In this document: positions 1-12,471 of the stretch, in pieces
Layout: every line of letters begins with the position of its first letter
Position numbering within the stretch: position 1 is the first letter of the stretch
From: Atkinsonella hypoxylon
Lineage: Eukaryota > Ascomycota > Sordariomycetes > Hypocreales > Clavicipitaceae
Assembly: GCA_000729835.1 (NCBI GenBank)
Contig: JFHB01000120.1
Location: 1 to 64,000 of the forward strand
Reading direction: 5' to 3'
Length of the DNA stretch: 64,000 nucleotides
Translations under genes and position numbers: made by a program
Notes under the pieces: model-generated
The model's database searches: none
What the model was told of the DNA's origin: nothing
What the model saw: only the letters and a program-made list of their open reading frames with translations

Positions 1-2
1 TT

Positions 3-650
3 TGTGAAGCCATCAACATGGGGCAAAATGTCTCCAACGCCGCAAAGCACATCTTCAAGCTCGTAGACAAGCATAAGTTCATGAAGGGCAAGCCTCAAGA
101 AGCTGTCATTGCCGGATGTATCTTCATTGCTTGCCGACAAAACAATGTGCCACGAACATTCCGTGAAATATTCAACCTCACTAGTGTTAGCAAGAAGGAA
201 GTCGGTAGAGTATTCAAGCAGTTGCAGAAGTTCTTGCAGAAACTGCAAGACACTGAAGGCGAGGGTGCCACGGGCCTCAACACCGTCACTAACTACGAGA
301 ATACCTCTGTCGGTGCGGAAGACCTCTGCAGCCGATATGTATCGCAGCTTGGCTTCAAAAATCAGCAGAAGATCTCCAAGATTTCGCGAGACCTTGCGGA
401 GAATGCCAACGACATATCCGCACTTGCTGGCCGCTCGCCCCTTTCGGTCGCCGCTGCCTGCATCTACATGGCCTGCCATCTGGTTGGCGAACCACGCTCA
501 TCGCTTCCAATTGCGAAGCAAGCTGGTGTCAGCGATGGGACAGTCAAAACGGCCTATAAGCACCTCTTTGCTGCCCGCGAGCAGCTAATCAAGAAAGAGT
601 GGCTTGCTGATGGAGGTAACATGGATAACATTCCGCAAGTACAAGCATAG
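3..650 (+). CDS. SUA7: Transcription initiation factor IIB (TFIIB/Sua7), 5' partial
   Basis: General RNA polymerase II factor that bridges TBP at the promoter and Pol II, acting in the nucleus. The reading frame is already open at base 3, so the N-terminal zinc ribbon and B-linker lie outside the window. The 215 visible residues hold both cyclin-like repeats: the first contains GKPQEAVIAGCIFIACRQ and VPRTFREI, the second contains GRSPLSVAAACIYMACHL and the VSDGTVKTAYKHL helix. No intron is needed in this part. The stop is TAG at 648-650. Family identity is very secure from the repeat sequences. The ATG at base 18 is internal, not the start. Nothing unusual is seen. Confidence 0.95.
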   Translation, partial: CEAINMGQNVSNAAKHIFKLVDKHKFMKGKPQEAVIAGCIFIACRQNNVPRTFREIFNLTSVSKKEVGRVFKQLQKFLQKLQDTEGEGATGLNTVTNYENTSVGAEDLCSRYVSQLGFKNQQKISKISRDLAENANDISALAGRSPLSVAAACIYMACHLVGEPRSSLPIAKQAGVSDGTVKTAYKHLFAAREQLIKKEWLADGGNMDNIPQVQA

Positions 651-1879
651 ACCGTCGTCCTTTGGCACACGAACCACTATTTTACTTGATTCATGCTGCG
701 TGTAGCATTCAATTCGAATGCATTATTCTTGCTGCTTCTTACTTGTTTCGCGCAGTACCGCCATGTCATCGACGTTTGGAATTAGACTAAGCCGCGACAC
801 TGAGCAAAGTTATTGAAGGCGTTCAAAGGAAATCGCAGGTTTGTTCTATTTTGATAAAAGAAATTACACGCCAACGAAATTGAGCCAAACAGGCAGCTTG
901 TTTTATGGCTTTGGTGCCGGCTGGATATTAGATTTTCAAGACCTGAGCGGAGACTGGGTGGTTGCAACAGCTGTTCGCTCTAGAAAGCTATTAATTCCAT
1001 GGAAAACAACGTGGCTCCTGAGTCAATGCCTGACTATGGTGATGATCCTTGCATGTTGGGTTTATCACTGATGACAAAGCTTGAGCTATACGTTTCGGAC
1101 ATGGTGCTCTAGTAAAAGTCTACAATTATGTGTTTACAGCATACCTCTAGACCTGTGTTCTGTCATCAATAGAGATGAGTTCTTGATATCTCTGAGCAGG
1201 CCGTAATCAACGAACAAAGACAACATACCTTGCTGAAGACAATGTCGAGAAGTTAGGTGCACACACGAAGCGACGAAGCCATGCTAGGAATGATTCCAAG
1301 TATGCCAAGAGTCGGTGTCATGGCAAACATGACTGCTCCAGACTGCACGGCAATTTGCGCGGCGCCGTCGCAGTCAATAGTCTACGCACGGTTGATTCCG
1401 GGCGATGATTGTCTTAATTGCAGCGAAGAAGTTGATATATAAAAAAAAAAAAAAAATGACGGACCAATCTCGCGGTGGCTGATCCAGGTCAAGCTATGAC
1501 TTCCAAGCGATGACCCATGCCAGAATGATCCCCTGTGGATTCGTACAGATTACTCAACTGCAGGGGAACCGGGGTTTCATCCAGAATGAAGGCATGAGAA
1601 TGGTTTTGTTTGTTCTTTTGCAGCTCAGGTCCCCAGGGAACCAGGGGGGCATAAAGCGAGATGAGGAGAGAATGACTCGTCAAGTTTGTGGTACAAATAC
1701 GGGCTGGAATGATGCTACGTTTTCAATTTCTTTCGGAAAGATATTCTACACTACCACTTTCTTTCTTGCCCAAGTCTTGTCGAGGCTTCTTTCGAGCAAT
1801 TTCCACCATTCTCATTGGCTATAGGAATTCCTAATTTCGTGTATTGCATTTGCAAAACTATTTTTCCAAGATACGCACT
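651..1879. other. Intergenic, TFIIB to asparaginase
   Basis: About 1.2 kb with no supportable gene. It holds the TFIIB 3' UTR, a 16-17 base A run near 1441-1456, and the promoter and 5' UTR of the asparaginase gene, which is pyrimidine-rich from about 1740 to 1870. Open frames here are short and have no recognisable domain. Confidence 0.6.
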
Positions 1880-2983
1880 ATGGTGAGAACGCGGCTGCCA
1901 AAGGTCACGATCTTCTCCCTGGGTGGCACGATTGCCGGCCGAGCCAACAATGCACTCAAGCCCGCAGAATATAAGCCCGGGGAACTCGATGCAAAAGAAC
2001 TCACTGAATCGATTCCCGGATTAGCTGAAATTGCGGATGTGGAAACCAAAAATGTCGTACAAGTTGGTAGTCCGGATATTCCTTCTGCAATAATCAGATC
2101 CTTGGCCAGATCGATCACGCGAGACCTGGAATCCAACGAGTACGCTGGTGCTGTGATCACTACGGGCACGGATACAATGTCGGAGTTGGCTACAGGGCTG
2201 TATCATGCCATCAAGACCAGCATCCAGTGTCCTGTTATCCTCACAGGAGCCATGAGAGCAGCCAATGCTCTGTGTGCCGATGGACTCAGAAACCTACTGG
2301 ACGCAGTGCTTGTAGCCGTTCATCCTGGTGCCCGTGGCCGCGGAGTGCTGGGCGTCATGAATGCCAAAATATTCCTGGCACCGTTCTTTCACAAGTCTGA
2401 TGCGAACCAACTGGAAGCGTTTACTGGCGGAGAGGCCGGTCCCATTGGCCGCATCGACTCGGATCAGGTCAACTTCTTCTTCACGGCGTGCAGGGCTAAT
2501 GTTCCCCGTATTCCGATGAACTTGGAGAAAGAGGGTGCCTTGCCGATGGTCAACGTTCTATTTGCCTCCCTGTGGAGGTTGTACGGTGATGACGATCAAG
2601 CGAGACGGCAAGAAGACGAGGACGAAGCCGAGGAGTACATGTACCTTATCATGCGGGCTCTCAAAAGGGGCGTCAAGGGCTTCGTTTTAGCAGGCGAGGG
2701 TGCCGGATGCTGGGACCTGAAGCTGGGGGAAAGACTGGCGAAGCTGTACAGCGGGAAGAGGACGCCCATTGTGGCGAGCCGTCGAACAGGCACGGGTTTC
2801 GTGGGCAAGGGCGACATCTATGGATTGAACAAGTCTTGCATCCGTGGTGGCTACTACACCCCCGAGCAAGCCAAAATCACGTTGCAGATAGCTCTGGATG
2901 CCCAGGTTCCCGACAAGAATGGAACACACGATGTGGAAAAGATTGAGGACATGTTTTACGGTGCTGCGGCGGCAGCGGCCTGA
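1880..2983 (+). CDS. L-asparaginase (type I/II family)
   Basis: Hydrolyses L-asparagine to aspartate and ammonia. The 367-residue protein shows both family signatures: SLGGTIAG near residue 13-20, with catalytic Thr17, and TTGTDTMSE near 94-103, with the second active-site Thr97 and Asp98. The block ILTGAMRAANALCADG also matches the family. I start at the ATG at 1880 (MVRTRLPKVTIFSLGG), because the family usually begins close to the first motif; an in-frame ATG at 1844 would add 12 residues. Neither start gives a convincing signal peptide, so a cytosolic enzyme is likelier than a secreted one. It ends in an alanine run (GAAAAAA). There is an acidic insert (DEDEAEE) near residues 245-255. Single exon. 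Confidence 0.92.
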   Translation: MVRTRLPKVTIFSLGGTIAGRANNALKPAEYKPGELDAKELTESIPGLAEIADVETKNVVQVGSPDIPSAIIRSLARSITRDLESNEYAGAVITTGTDTMSELATGLYHAIKTSIQCPVILTGAMRAANALCADGLRNLLDAVLVAVHPGARGRGVLGVMNAKIFLAPFFHKSDANQLEAFTGGEAGPIGRIDSDQVNFFFTACRANVPRIPMNLEKEGALPMVNVLFASLWRLYGDDDQARRQEDEDEAEEYMYLIMRALKRGVKGFVLAGEGAGCWDLKLGERLAKLYSGKRTPIVASRRTGTGFVGKGDIYGLNKSCIRGGYYTPEQAKITLQIALDAQVPDKNGTHDVEKIEDMFYGAAAAAA

Positions 2984-3235
2984 AGTTAAGGGCATGAGGA
3001 GTGTTGGAAGCGATTCCAAGGTCCATCACGTCATTCAGAATGGTTGGAAGACAATGATATCAAGGACGCTTGCATCTGTGGCTCGACTGGTTGGGGACTT
3101 GGACGGAATACATGTAATTGGCCTAGAATAGGTGACTGAATTAATTAGGCAGTTCGTTGCAGTTGGGTTCCAGGGAAGCATGAAAAGCGCCGTTGTAGTT
3201 ATTGCAGGATGACAACCGCGGACGTTACCCCACGT

Positions 3236-3275
3236 CCTTCTTTTTTTTTTCCCTTTTTTTTTCTTTTTTTTTTTC
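3236..3275 (+). repeat. Polypyrimidine (T-rich) tract
   Basis: A run of T with a few C, about 40 nt, downstream of the asparaginase gene. It is low-complexity sequence with no coding potential. Confidence 0.7.
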
Positions 3276-3471
3276 GCAGGGATATGAGCAGCATCCGGCC
3301 GCTCCGGGAATTTTCTGCATCACGGCATGTGTGCATTACGTGTCGCTGTTGACCAGGTGGCAAGGCGGCGGATACATTTGCACGGAGGAAATGTATAGTA
3401 ACATTGTGTGTCTCCATATTTTCTTAGACATTAATGGTGTGAACGCATCGCCCGCTTCCACTCTCCACTTC

Positions 3472-3550
3472 CATCCACATACATCCCCAATCCACATCCC
3501 CAATCCACATCCCCATCCACATCCCTATCCACATCCCTATCCCCCATCCC
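3472..3550 (+). repeat. CCACATCCC-type tandem repeat in flippase 5' region
   Basis: Imperfect tandem copies of CCACATCCC / CAATCCACATCC over about 80 nt, some 270 bases before the flippase start codon. A second short array, CCCATTGCCATT repeated, occupies about 3779-3820 and runs directly into the start codon context GCCATGGCC. Confidence 0.75.
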
Positions 3551-3820
3551 CTGCTCATAAAACCGACCGAGTGTCTCCGAAATCACTCTTCACCCTGGCC
3601 ACACGACAGAGGTGCCATCAATACGGCTGAAATGCTGTAACAAGCTGTGTTTCTCACGATTGTAGTCCCGCTACGTTCATTCGCTTTTCTCTTTCCATCT
3701 CGGCTGTTCGGCTATCCTGTAGTCTCTTCAAGCCTTCTTTCCTTCTCGCATTCTGGCGTTCTGGAGTTCAGCGTCTGCATTCCCATTCCCATTGCCATTC
3801 CCATTGCCATTCCCATTGCC

Positions 3821-6800
3821 ATGGCCCAGGCCGAGAGCAAAGGCAGTAGAACGGAAAAGCACCAGGCCCCAAATCTTCATGAATGCGACTCGACTCAGCA
3901 CAAAGTTGCTTCCTGGCTCCGGAGTCCCTGTGTCCAGCACGTACAGACTCTGATCAAACATGTTTGCCGCAGAATCCATCAGTCTACTCTCGTCGAGCTC
4001 ATCCTTCGCAAGAAGCAGTTGGTGGCAACTAAGCATGGAAGGCACATACCACTTGCCATTGAGCACAAAGAGCCTCTTGTAGACGCGAGGCGCGGTCACG
4101 CATACATCTCGAATAATGTCCGAACATCTCGTTATACGCTTTGGGATTTCATTCCCAAACAATTGCTCTTCCAGTTCACCCGCGTTGGGAATTTCTATTT
4201 TCTTTGTGTTGGCGTGCCGCAAATGGTAGGGATTCTCCTTCCCACCCTTCCTGTGCTCAGCCAGCCCCCGGGCCAACCACTAACCCGGTTTAATTTCTAG
4301 ATACCCGGATTGTCGACGACTGGCTCGTACACGACAATCCTTCCTTTACTATTCTTCATTCTTTTAACCGTTGCCAAGGAAGGCTATGACGATTTCCGCA
4401 GACATCGCTTGGACAAGGTCGAGAACGCCAACTTCGCGACAGTTCTCGGTCGAGAGGACCACTATACAGGCAAGATCAAGCCTCCGAGTTTATTGAGTCG
4501 GCTCAATCCATTTCACGTCAGAACGACTGCAGAGCCTAGACCAGCGCCCAAGGACGAATTTCGGGGTGTGCGCTGGGTTCCTACGCGGTGGAGCAATATC
4601 AAGGTGGGAGATGTGGTGCGACTTTCTCGCGATGAGGCCATCCCAGCCGATTTGGTGCTTTTGCACAGTGATGGGGAAAATGGCCTCGCCTACGTCGACA
4701 CCATGGGCCTGGATGGCGAAACGAATCTCAAAACGAAGCAAGTCTGTCATGCGCTGGAAGGCTGCGACTCGATACAAGGAATTGCGTACTGCGAGGCCGA
4801 GTTTGTCGTCGAGGACCCTAATCCCGAACTGTTCAACTTCGATGGGAGGGTCACTGTCCGCGGAAAAGCTGTGCCGCTGACTTTGAATCAAGTTATATAC
4901 AGAGGCAGTGTCATGAGGAATACAACAGCTGCGTACGGCCTAGTCATCAACACTGGTGAGGACTGCAAGGTGCGCATGAACTCGAATCAGCACCCAAGAG
5001 CCAAGAAGCCCGCATTGGAGAAGATGGTCAACATAGTTGTCATCACACTTGCTATCTATGTCATCGTCCTCTCCGTCGGTGTCTCCATGGGCTACGTGAA
5101 GTGGAAAAAAGACTATGGACAGCATGCTTGGTACTTGCATCACGCAACCGTGCCCTTTGACCAAATCATCATCGCGTATATCATCATGTTCAATAATGTC
5201 GTTCCCTTAGCACTGTACATTAGTCTCGAACTTGTCAAGATTGGCCAATTACTAGCGCTTAATTCTGACATTGACATGTATCACCGAGAGTCGAACACCC
5301 CCGCCCGCTGCAATACCAACACAATTCTTGAAAATCTTGGACAAGTCGGCTACATCTTCTCAGACAAGACAGGAACACTAACGGATAATATTATGAAATT
5401 TCGCAAGCTGAGTGTTGCTGGAACAGTATGGTTACACGATATGGACTTGAAGGAAGATGAGGAGATGCCGAGCCCCGTATCATCCCTTGAAGACGTGTGC
5501 AACTTCAGCAGAAAGCCATCAGTGCATAAGACAGAAGCGATGTCACCAGTCATTCATGAAGAAGGCATTAACGACGCTGAATCACCCATGTCTCCGCGCT
5601 TGTCTGTGGCAGGTCGCCGCACGTCGTCCCAATGGCGCTCGACTGGACGTCCGGATCACGTCCAGCCCGATGTAAATACGTCCGACCTGGTCGAGTACAT
5701 CAAAATTCGTCCTCACTCGGCGTTCTCAAGAAAAGCTAGGGACTGCTTGCTAGCGGTGGCTTTGTGTCACACTTGTTTACCTGAAGTCAAGGATGGCAAG
5801 ATAGATTTTCAAGCCTCCTCGCCGGACGAGTTGGCCCTCGTGCGCGCCGCTCAGGAGATCGGATACCGAGTGTTACAACGCTCGGTCAAGTCCATCACCA
5901 TACAGGTCCCCCAATCCTGCGGGCTATCGGAACGGATGACCTTTGATATCCTTGATATCATTGAGTTTACCAGTGCTCGAAAGAGAATGTCAATAATTGT
6001 CCGGTATCCAGATGGCCGAGTGTCCATCATATGCAAAGGTGCCGATTCAGCCATCCTACCCCACCTCAAACTTGCTTCACTGGCCATGCAGAAAGCTAGT
6101 GAAGTGAGAAAAAGTGCTGATTTAGAACATGAATTGTACCGTCACAGCCAGCAAAACGAACCGCGTAACAGCTTCGGTGGTCGACCTAGCTTGACCATTA
6201 GGCGTACATCTGGCGCTAACAGGGGTCGCAGCATCGATCAGCAACGCCAGTCCTTGGCCAGGACAAAGTCTTTTGAAGCTAACAAGCTCATGAGAATATC
6301 TGGCGATGTCGCACGTGGAGCGTCGCCGCCGCCGCGTGGCGTTTCGCTGGATGTGTCTCATCCTTGGCCTTCTGTTCTGACTCCCGTGGGCCATCTCGCT
6401 CCACAAGCGGTTCCAGACCACCTCAACTTCCTTGAGAATTTGGCTGTTTATGATGAGCCCGAGGTCTTTACAAAGTGTTTCAAGCATTTGGACGACTTTG
6501 CCACAGAGGGATTGAGAACCTTGCTGTACGCCCAAAAGTTCATCCCCGAGAATGAGTATCGCTCATGGAAGAAGTGCTACGATGATGCATCTACCAGTTT
6601 GGTTAACCGACAAGAGAAGATTGAGGCGGCGGGTGAAATGATTGAGCAGTCTTTTGAGTTAGTAGGAGCAACTGCGATCGAGGATAAGCTGCAACAAGGC
6701 GTTCCCGAGACCATTGACCGACTCCGACGCGCCAATATCAAGATTTGGATGCTGACGGGCGACAAACGCGAAACAGCCATCAACATTGCTCACTCAGCCC

Positions 6801-8258
6801 GCATCTGTCGTCCCGAGTCTGATCTGTACATTCTCGACGTAGCTAAGGAGCCGCTTGAGGCACAGCTCGTGGCGCTGGCCGAGGAGCTGCACAGTGGCTC
6901 ATTTCACAGCGTTGTAGTGATCGATGGTCAATCCTTGGCAGCGGTTGAGAAATCAGAGACTTTGTCGAAGCAATTTTTCTCCATCCTGCTGCTCGTCGAC
7001 TCTGTCATATGCTGCCGGGCTTCGCCAGCACAAAAGGCACTTCTTGTCCGAGCCGTCCGGTCTTCGCTATGCAAGTTCAAAGGCCACAACCATCGTGGCT
7101 TGACCTTGGCTATCGGCGATGGAGCCAACGATTTGGCCATGATCCAAGCCAGTCATGTTGGTATCGGTATCTCGGGACAGGAAGGCCTCCAGGCAGCTCG
7201 TGTGGCCGACTACGCTATTGCGCAGTTTCGTTACCTGCAGCGGCTGCTTCTTGTCCATGGCAGATGGAACTACGTTCGCACAGCAAAGTTTATTCTGTAC
7301 ACGTTCTGGAAGGAAATGTTTTTCTACCTTCCTGCCGCTCAATATCAGAGGTACAATGGATATACGGGAACGTCGCTATACCAAGCAACTAGCTTGATAG
7401 TCCTCAACACCCTCTTCACAAGCTTGTGCACTATCTGCCTCGGCATCTGGGAACAAGACCTAAGCGCCGACACGCTCTTGGCGGTGCCAGAGCTATATGT
7501 CTACGGCCAGCGGAACATGGGCTTCAACACCTGGAAGTACATTCGGTGGATGTTTCTAGCAGCAGTGGAAGGCGTGATAGCGTGGTATGGCGTCTGGGCA
7601 GCATACGGGTGGATTTCTCCTGCTGCTCGCGACGAGGGCCTCTACGCGCTGGGCACCCTCGTCTTTACAGTCGGTGTATTATGGATCAACTGGAAGCTAT
7701 TGTACGTTTTTCATTCTTTTTCCCTTCTCCCCCCACCCAAACCAAACTTCATTATGGATACAGCAACCTGAGATTGCGAAGCGAATCAAACTAACCACAC
7801 CCAGCATCTTCGAAACGCACTACAAATCCACCATTGTGATGTGCTCCTTCTTTGTCACAACATGGGGCTGGTTCGTATGGCTCGCCCTCCTAGATGGCGT
7901 GTATCCCGCCGGGCCAGATGGCCCGTACAATATCCGTCACACCTTCACCCGGCATTTCGGCCGAGATGCCGTCTGGTGGTCCACTGTCTTCATCGTCCTC
8001 GCCTTCATGGGACTGCTGGAGCTAGCGGGCAAGACGATCAAGCGGAACATGCTCGTGGCAGGCGTGTGGCACTGGCCGCCTTGGAAAACGCACCGCCTGA
8101 GCGACAACATGGAAGAGTGGGATCTGCAGATGTGGCAGGAGTTGGAGCAGGATCCGAAAGTGAGAGAGCGGCTGAGAAGGTTGGCGAATGATGAGGCGGT
8201 TGTGCAAGACATGGAGGATGAAGATGTATTTGAGTTGGAAGGAAGAATGGATGAGTGA
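3821..8258 (+). CDS. DNF3: P4-type phospholipid-translocating ATPase, Dnf3-like
   Basis: Flippase that moves phospholipids from the exoplasmic to the cytosolic leaflet, probably in Golgi or post-Golgi membranes. Three exons by my joining: 3821-4225, 4301-7701, 7805-8258, with donors GTAGGG and GTACGT and acceptors TTCTAG and CCCAG. They join in frame to 1,419 residues. Visible motifs are actuator DGET near residue 273, phosphorylation site DKTGTLT with Asp near 490, KGADS in the nucleotide domain, TGDKRETAINIA, and GDGANDLAMIQA near 1074. The LSTTGSYTTI and KEGYDDFRRHRLDK segments after membrane helix 1 fit the Dnf3 branch better than Drs2, Dnf1/2 or Neo1. Two serine-rich inserts (about residues 520-600 and 745-835) sit in the P/N domains. 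Helix 4 reads VVPLALYISLE where many P4 pumps have PISL. Several C-terminal membrane helices follow, ending in an acidic tail. Confidence 0.93.
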
Positions 8259-9423
8259 CGTTTTATTATTATTTTTTATTTTCTCAAGTTCGGCTTAGCC
8301 TTGCGGTGAAAGTTGGACTAGGTTCGATACCCCTTGTATACAACGAAGGCAGACGAGCATACTGAAAACGTAGATGCCATGCTTCATCTTATATTCTTGC
8401 TTACCATACTGCTACCATACCAATTGCCCATGGCACGACCACATGACCGCATGACGAAAAGATCCCAATAGCTACTGTCCCAGCTTTATCAACCGGACAG
8501 GCTGGGATAGCTACCGTTTTGAAAACAGCAGCCCTGTCTGGATTTCGAAAGCAGCATACCCGAGTTCACGAAGAGGGCTCGTCTGACCGCGGCTTGTGCT
8601 TGTACTCGGCTGGACCAGTATCGTGGGATGAGCGAAATCGCTGAGGACTAGCAGGCACGAATTCAGTTCTGGCTAGCTTGGTCAGTGTAATCCATGCAGA
8701 TAACTGTAGGGGAAAACCCCATGTGCTCGTAGATAGGCGAGTATCGAGGATCAGGGTGCAGTGTTCGAGAGGATGAGAAATATTCCCACGACATACTCGA
8801 CGCCGGTCTTGCGATTTGTTTCACATTAGGCTAGGTAGGGGCGGGACTGCTGAATGAATTCAAGAACTTCGGTTGATTGGTACATAATTCAGCTTCATAA
8901 AGACGACAAAACGGACAGGCACAAAGCTGGCTTCAGCCGCAAGTGACATTCCGTGGGAATCCACGGTAACCTTTCCATTATTTTTTTTTCGCCCGATGCC
9001 ACTACCCGCCCTGATTCTTTTTTTAGGATATTCTCGGTAAAAACATGAGGAGAAGGGAAAAAAAAAAAGAACCACAGTAAACAGTTTCTGGGTCGCAATC
9101 GTACATGTACGCCATGGGCCTGAGTTTCAAATAATAAAACACAAAATCCGTCCGGCCCATTGCATCCTTTGTTTCCTTTGCCTCTCTTCCACAACCCATT
9201 CCCAATAAAATCTCCGCGTGATGCGGCACGTGTGGTGGTCATCATGTCTCCACGTCCAATGCTTTCGATACAGAACAAAGAAACAACTTTCTCACGGGTG
9301 CAGTGAGTCCAAGCCAAGCTCTCTCATCATGTATGCTTCGCTTTCGCCATCTCTCGCTCGCATTCCCACGACGCGATCTGCCCGAATCCTCCCACGCCGT
9401 CTCCCATCGCGGTTCCTACCCCA
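8259..9423. other. Intergenic, convergent flippase and Def1 3' regions
   Basis: About 1.2 kb between two convergent genes. It contains their 3' UTRs, short A/T homopolymers around 8980-9070, and no supportable coding frame. A GGTTCGATACC word near 8322 resembles a tRNA T-loop, but no cloverleaf can be drawn around it. Confidence 0.6.
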
Positions 9424-12400
9424 CTAATGGTAGTTTCCGCCCCAACCGCCGCGCTGCTGTTGACCACCTCCGTAGTAACCACCGCTGCCGAAGCCCTGGC
9501 CGTAGTTCCCGTAAGGGCTGCTGCCATGCTGGCTGGCTCCGGCACCACCACCCATGCCGTATTGGCTGCCGTGGACATTGTGTCCCTGAAGATGGCTGGG
9601 GTAGCCGCCGTAGGCTCCTGCGCCCATCTGGGAGTTCTGGGGAGGGGGGAGGCCGCTCTGCCCACTGGGGGCGTTGTTGGTAGCAGATCCGGGGCGAGGC
9701 CCGCCCCCTAGGGCTGGAGATGGGCCAGAGGCGTTCGTCTTGGAGTCACCAAAGTGCTTCAGCTCATCGTTCGAGCCAGAGGCAGGAGGCTGGTTCTGGC
9801 TGTTGAACGGCTGCCCCTGAGATTGGAAGGAGGAGGCGCCGCGAGCGAAGCTATCGTGTGCCCCGCCGAAGCTGCTACCTCCAAGCCCAGGCTGACTGCC
9901 GGTCTGGACCGAACCAGTGCGACCGTAGTCGCCCAGTGCGGAGCCAAGGTTGCTGTCACGATGGAGCGAAGAGGGACCACCAAAAGTGCTGGGAGAAGAT
10001 GAATGATCGTAAGGCGCGTTGGGTGACATTCCGTAAGGCTGACCATACATGCCACCCTTGCCACCATAGGGGCCGAAGCCTCCCTGTCCGTAACCCGAGT
10101 AATATTGATGGTAATAAGGGTTGCTGTAGTATGGGTGGCTGTATCCCGGGTACTGTCCGTGCGACTGAGGCTGCGAGCCGGGTGCTCCCTGCTGAGGCTG
10201 CTGGGACTGTTGACCTTGCTGTCCCTGCTGTTGTGCCTGAGCGGCTGGGTTGGGGGTAGAGTGGCCGCTATTCTGGCTGTCATTGGAGCCGCCGAATCGA
10301 GGCTGGTTGTGCAAAGAGCCGCTCTGTGGGTATTGGCTGAGATTGTCGGTAGCATTATAGCCAGTAAACGGACGCTGCTGGGAGATGCCGTCGTGGTGGC
10401 CATGGACACCCTGCTGGGCGCCATACTGCTGACCATATGCATTGTAGGGAGTTCGCTCCTGCTGGTTAGCAGTGTAATAGTTGGAGTAGTCCCCGGGCGT
10501 GGAAGTGAAAGCCGCGCCTGGTTGTTGAGCCTGGGGCTGACTGGTCGGAGCGGAGTAGGAATCGAATGGAGGCTGGGTTACGGGGTTGGACTGAGCGGTG
10601 TTGTTATTGTTGTTGAAAGGATCGTGAGGCTTCTGGGCATGGGCAGCGCCGTCCTGCGGCCCAAATCGACCGTACTGCTGGACGTTAGCTGCCGGGGCCT
10701 GGGCAGCGGCGGGACCGGTAGGAACTACGACAATGGCATGTTAGATGACACACATTTCAAGGATTTGGTCAAAAAGTGCTGCTCGGGTCTTACCAGCTCC
10801 GGGAGCAGCTAAGGGCACGGAGCCTGGCTTTTGAGCAATAGTTTCGGGGACAGCAACGGGTTGGGATACAGGAGGAAGAGAGGCCCGAGGATGAGCAACA
10901 GGGGACTCGGCAGGTGGCTGAGCTCGCGTCTCAGGTTCCTCCCGGTCACCGTCGACATCCTCTTCACCGTCATTCAAGCTGAAAGCTCCAAATTTGACGG
11001 CAGCTCGATCCACCTCGCGGTTCCCAGGCATGCGAACTGCCTCTTCTTGAACTAGCACTCGTCGCTGAAGGCTAGGGACGCGGATCGATCGTTCAGCAGT
11101 CGCCTTGATCGCAGAGGCAGCGTATCCGCTTGTGGCAGATCGCTGAGCTTGGTGCTGCTGGTGAGCAGCCGAAATTGGCGTCGCAGCAGGACTGACAGGG
11201 CTCTGTCGCGGGTCCCAAGAGTCAGCAGCGGTGCTTCTGGCTGTGCCAGTTGCGGGTGGATTGGAGACGTCAATGACCTGCTCAAGATTCGTCTCTGTGA
11301 GCTCGTCGGGAGGAGGTAGAACAGCTTCTGATTCGGTAGCGATTGGGGCGTGGGCAGGAACCGCGAGTTGAGCTACAGGCGTGGTCTCTTCTTGTGTAGG
11401 TTCAAGTGGCTCGGGCTCGGTCTGGACAACTTCGAGGGTGTGTTCAAGCTCAAAATCAGCAGGCTTAGATGCGGCAACTTCCTTGGGAGCAACCGGCGCG
11501 GGCTTGGGAACCGTCGTCTGGCGTAGCATGCTGGCCCAAGTCTTGGCTGTGGGAGCTGCAGACTTGAAGGTATCTGCGGAAGCAGATATATCGGCAGAGA
11601 CAGCCCTAGGTTCGGTTTTTTCTGCCTTGGTGGGCGTGGCGTTATCCCAAGCAAAAGATTCCTCAGTAGGGACAGAAAGCTGTTGGTTCTCTTTGCGAGG
11701 TCCATTGGTGCTGGCTTGGGCAGAACGACCTCGGCCGGCGCTGCCACGGCCACCTCTTTCCGAGCCCCGACCACGACCACGGACACCTTCAGAAACAGCT
11801 CGGCCGCCACGAGCAGTACGAGAAGCAGATGTACAAGATTCGTTGTTGGTAGGTGCAGAGGACGTGTCTTTAGTCTTTGAACGGGCAGTCTTCTTGTTCT
11901 TCGAGACTTCGCCCCACTGAGAGATTGTGCCTGTGAAGTGTAAAAATGTCAGTTCCCTGAAACAAGTTTAAAAAGCACGATCTGATGGCGAATTGTTTTG
12001 GGGAAGAGTAGCGAGAAATAAACAGAGCCGCAACCGATAGAATGAAAATCAACATTCTTGTATTCGTCGGACATCCGACTCGAAATGGATTGAATCCCAG
12101 GCATTACATGACTGTATTGAGAAAAGCTGCTGCATGCAAAGAAGCATGTGCAGAGATTGGACGCACGCACCTTCAGCAATCCGTGCGACAGCTTCATTCT
12201 CGTCACCATTGGTCTCTTGAAGAGCAAAAAGAACATCGGCTTCGGACCAGTCGGGAAACATTTCGCGAATGACAGATGTTTTATCGCCATATTGCTTTCG
12301 GAGATCGGCGAACTCGCCTTCGTCTTCGAATGCACCAAGATTTTCGTCTTTGTGGTCTGATTTATCGCCGTTAGTTCTGGTACGGCCGCCTCGGCCGGCA

Positions 12401-12471
12401 AAACCTCCCCTGCCGCCTCGGCCAGAGCCTCTGCCGCGCGCGGCGGACGACCGCGATGCAACTTCGGACAT
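9424..12471 (-). CDS. DEF1: RNA polymerase II degradation factor Def1
   Basis: Promotes ubiquitylation and removal of stalled RNA polymerase II after DNA damage. Three exons on the minus strand: 12171-12471, 10794-11930, 9424-10724. Donors are GTGCGT and GTAAGA; acceptors are CACAG and CGTAG. They total 2,739 nt, giving 912 residues. The N-terminus is RG-rich (SGRGGRGGFAGRGG), followed by a CUE-like ubiquitin-binding segment, with DKTSVIREMFPDWSEADVLF and the ETNGDENEAVARI helix, around residues 60-102. The middle is rich in Ala, Pro, Glu and Ser. From about residue 480 the protein is low-complexity Gln/Gly/Tyr/Asn, including GYSHPYYSNPYYHQYYSGYG, as expected of Def1's disordered tail. Start ATG at 12469-12471. 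Identification rests on the CUE segment plus the Q/G tail; the GQ tail alone would not suffice. Confidence 0.88.

Noticed and set aside
8290..8345. Possible tRNA with T-loop word GGTTCGATACC
   Set aside because: No acceptor stem, anticodon arm or A-box can be fitted around the word.
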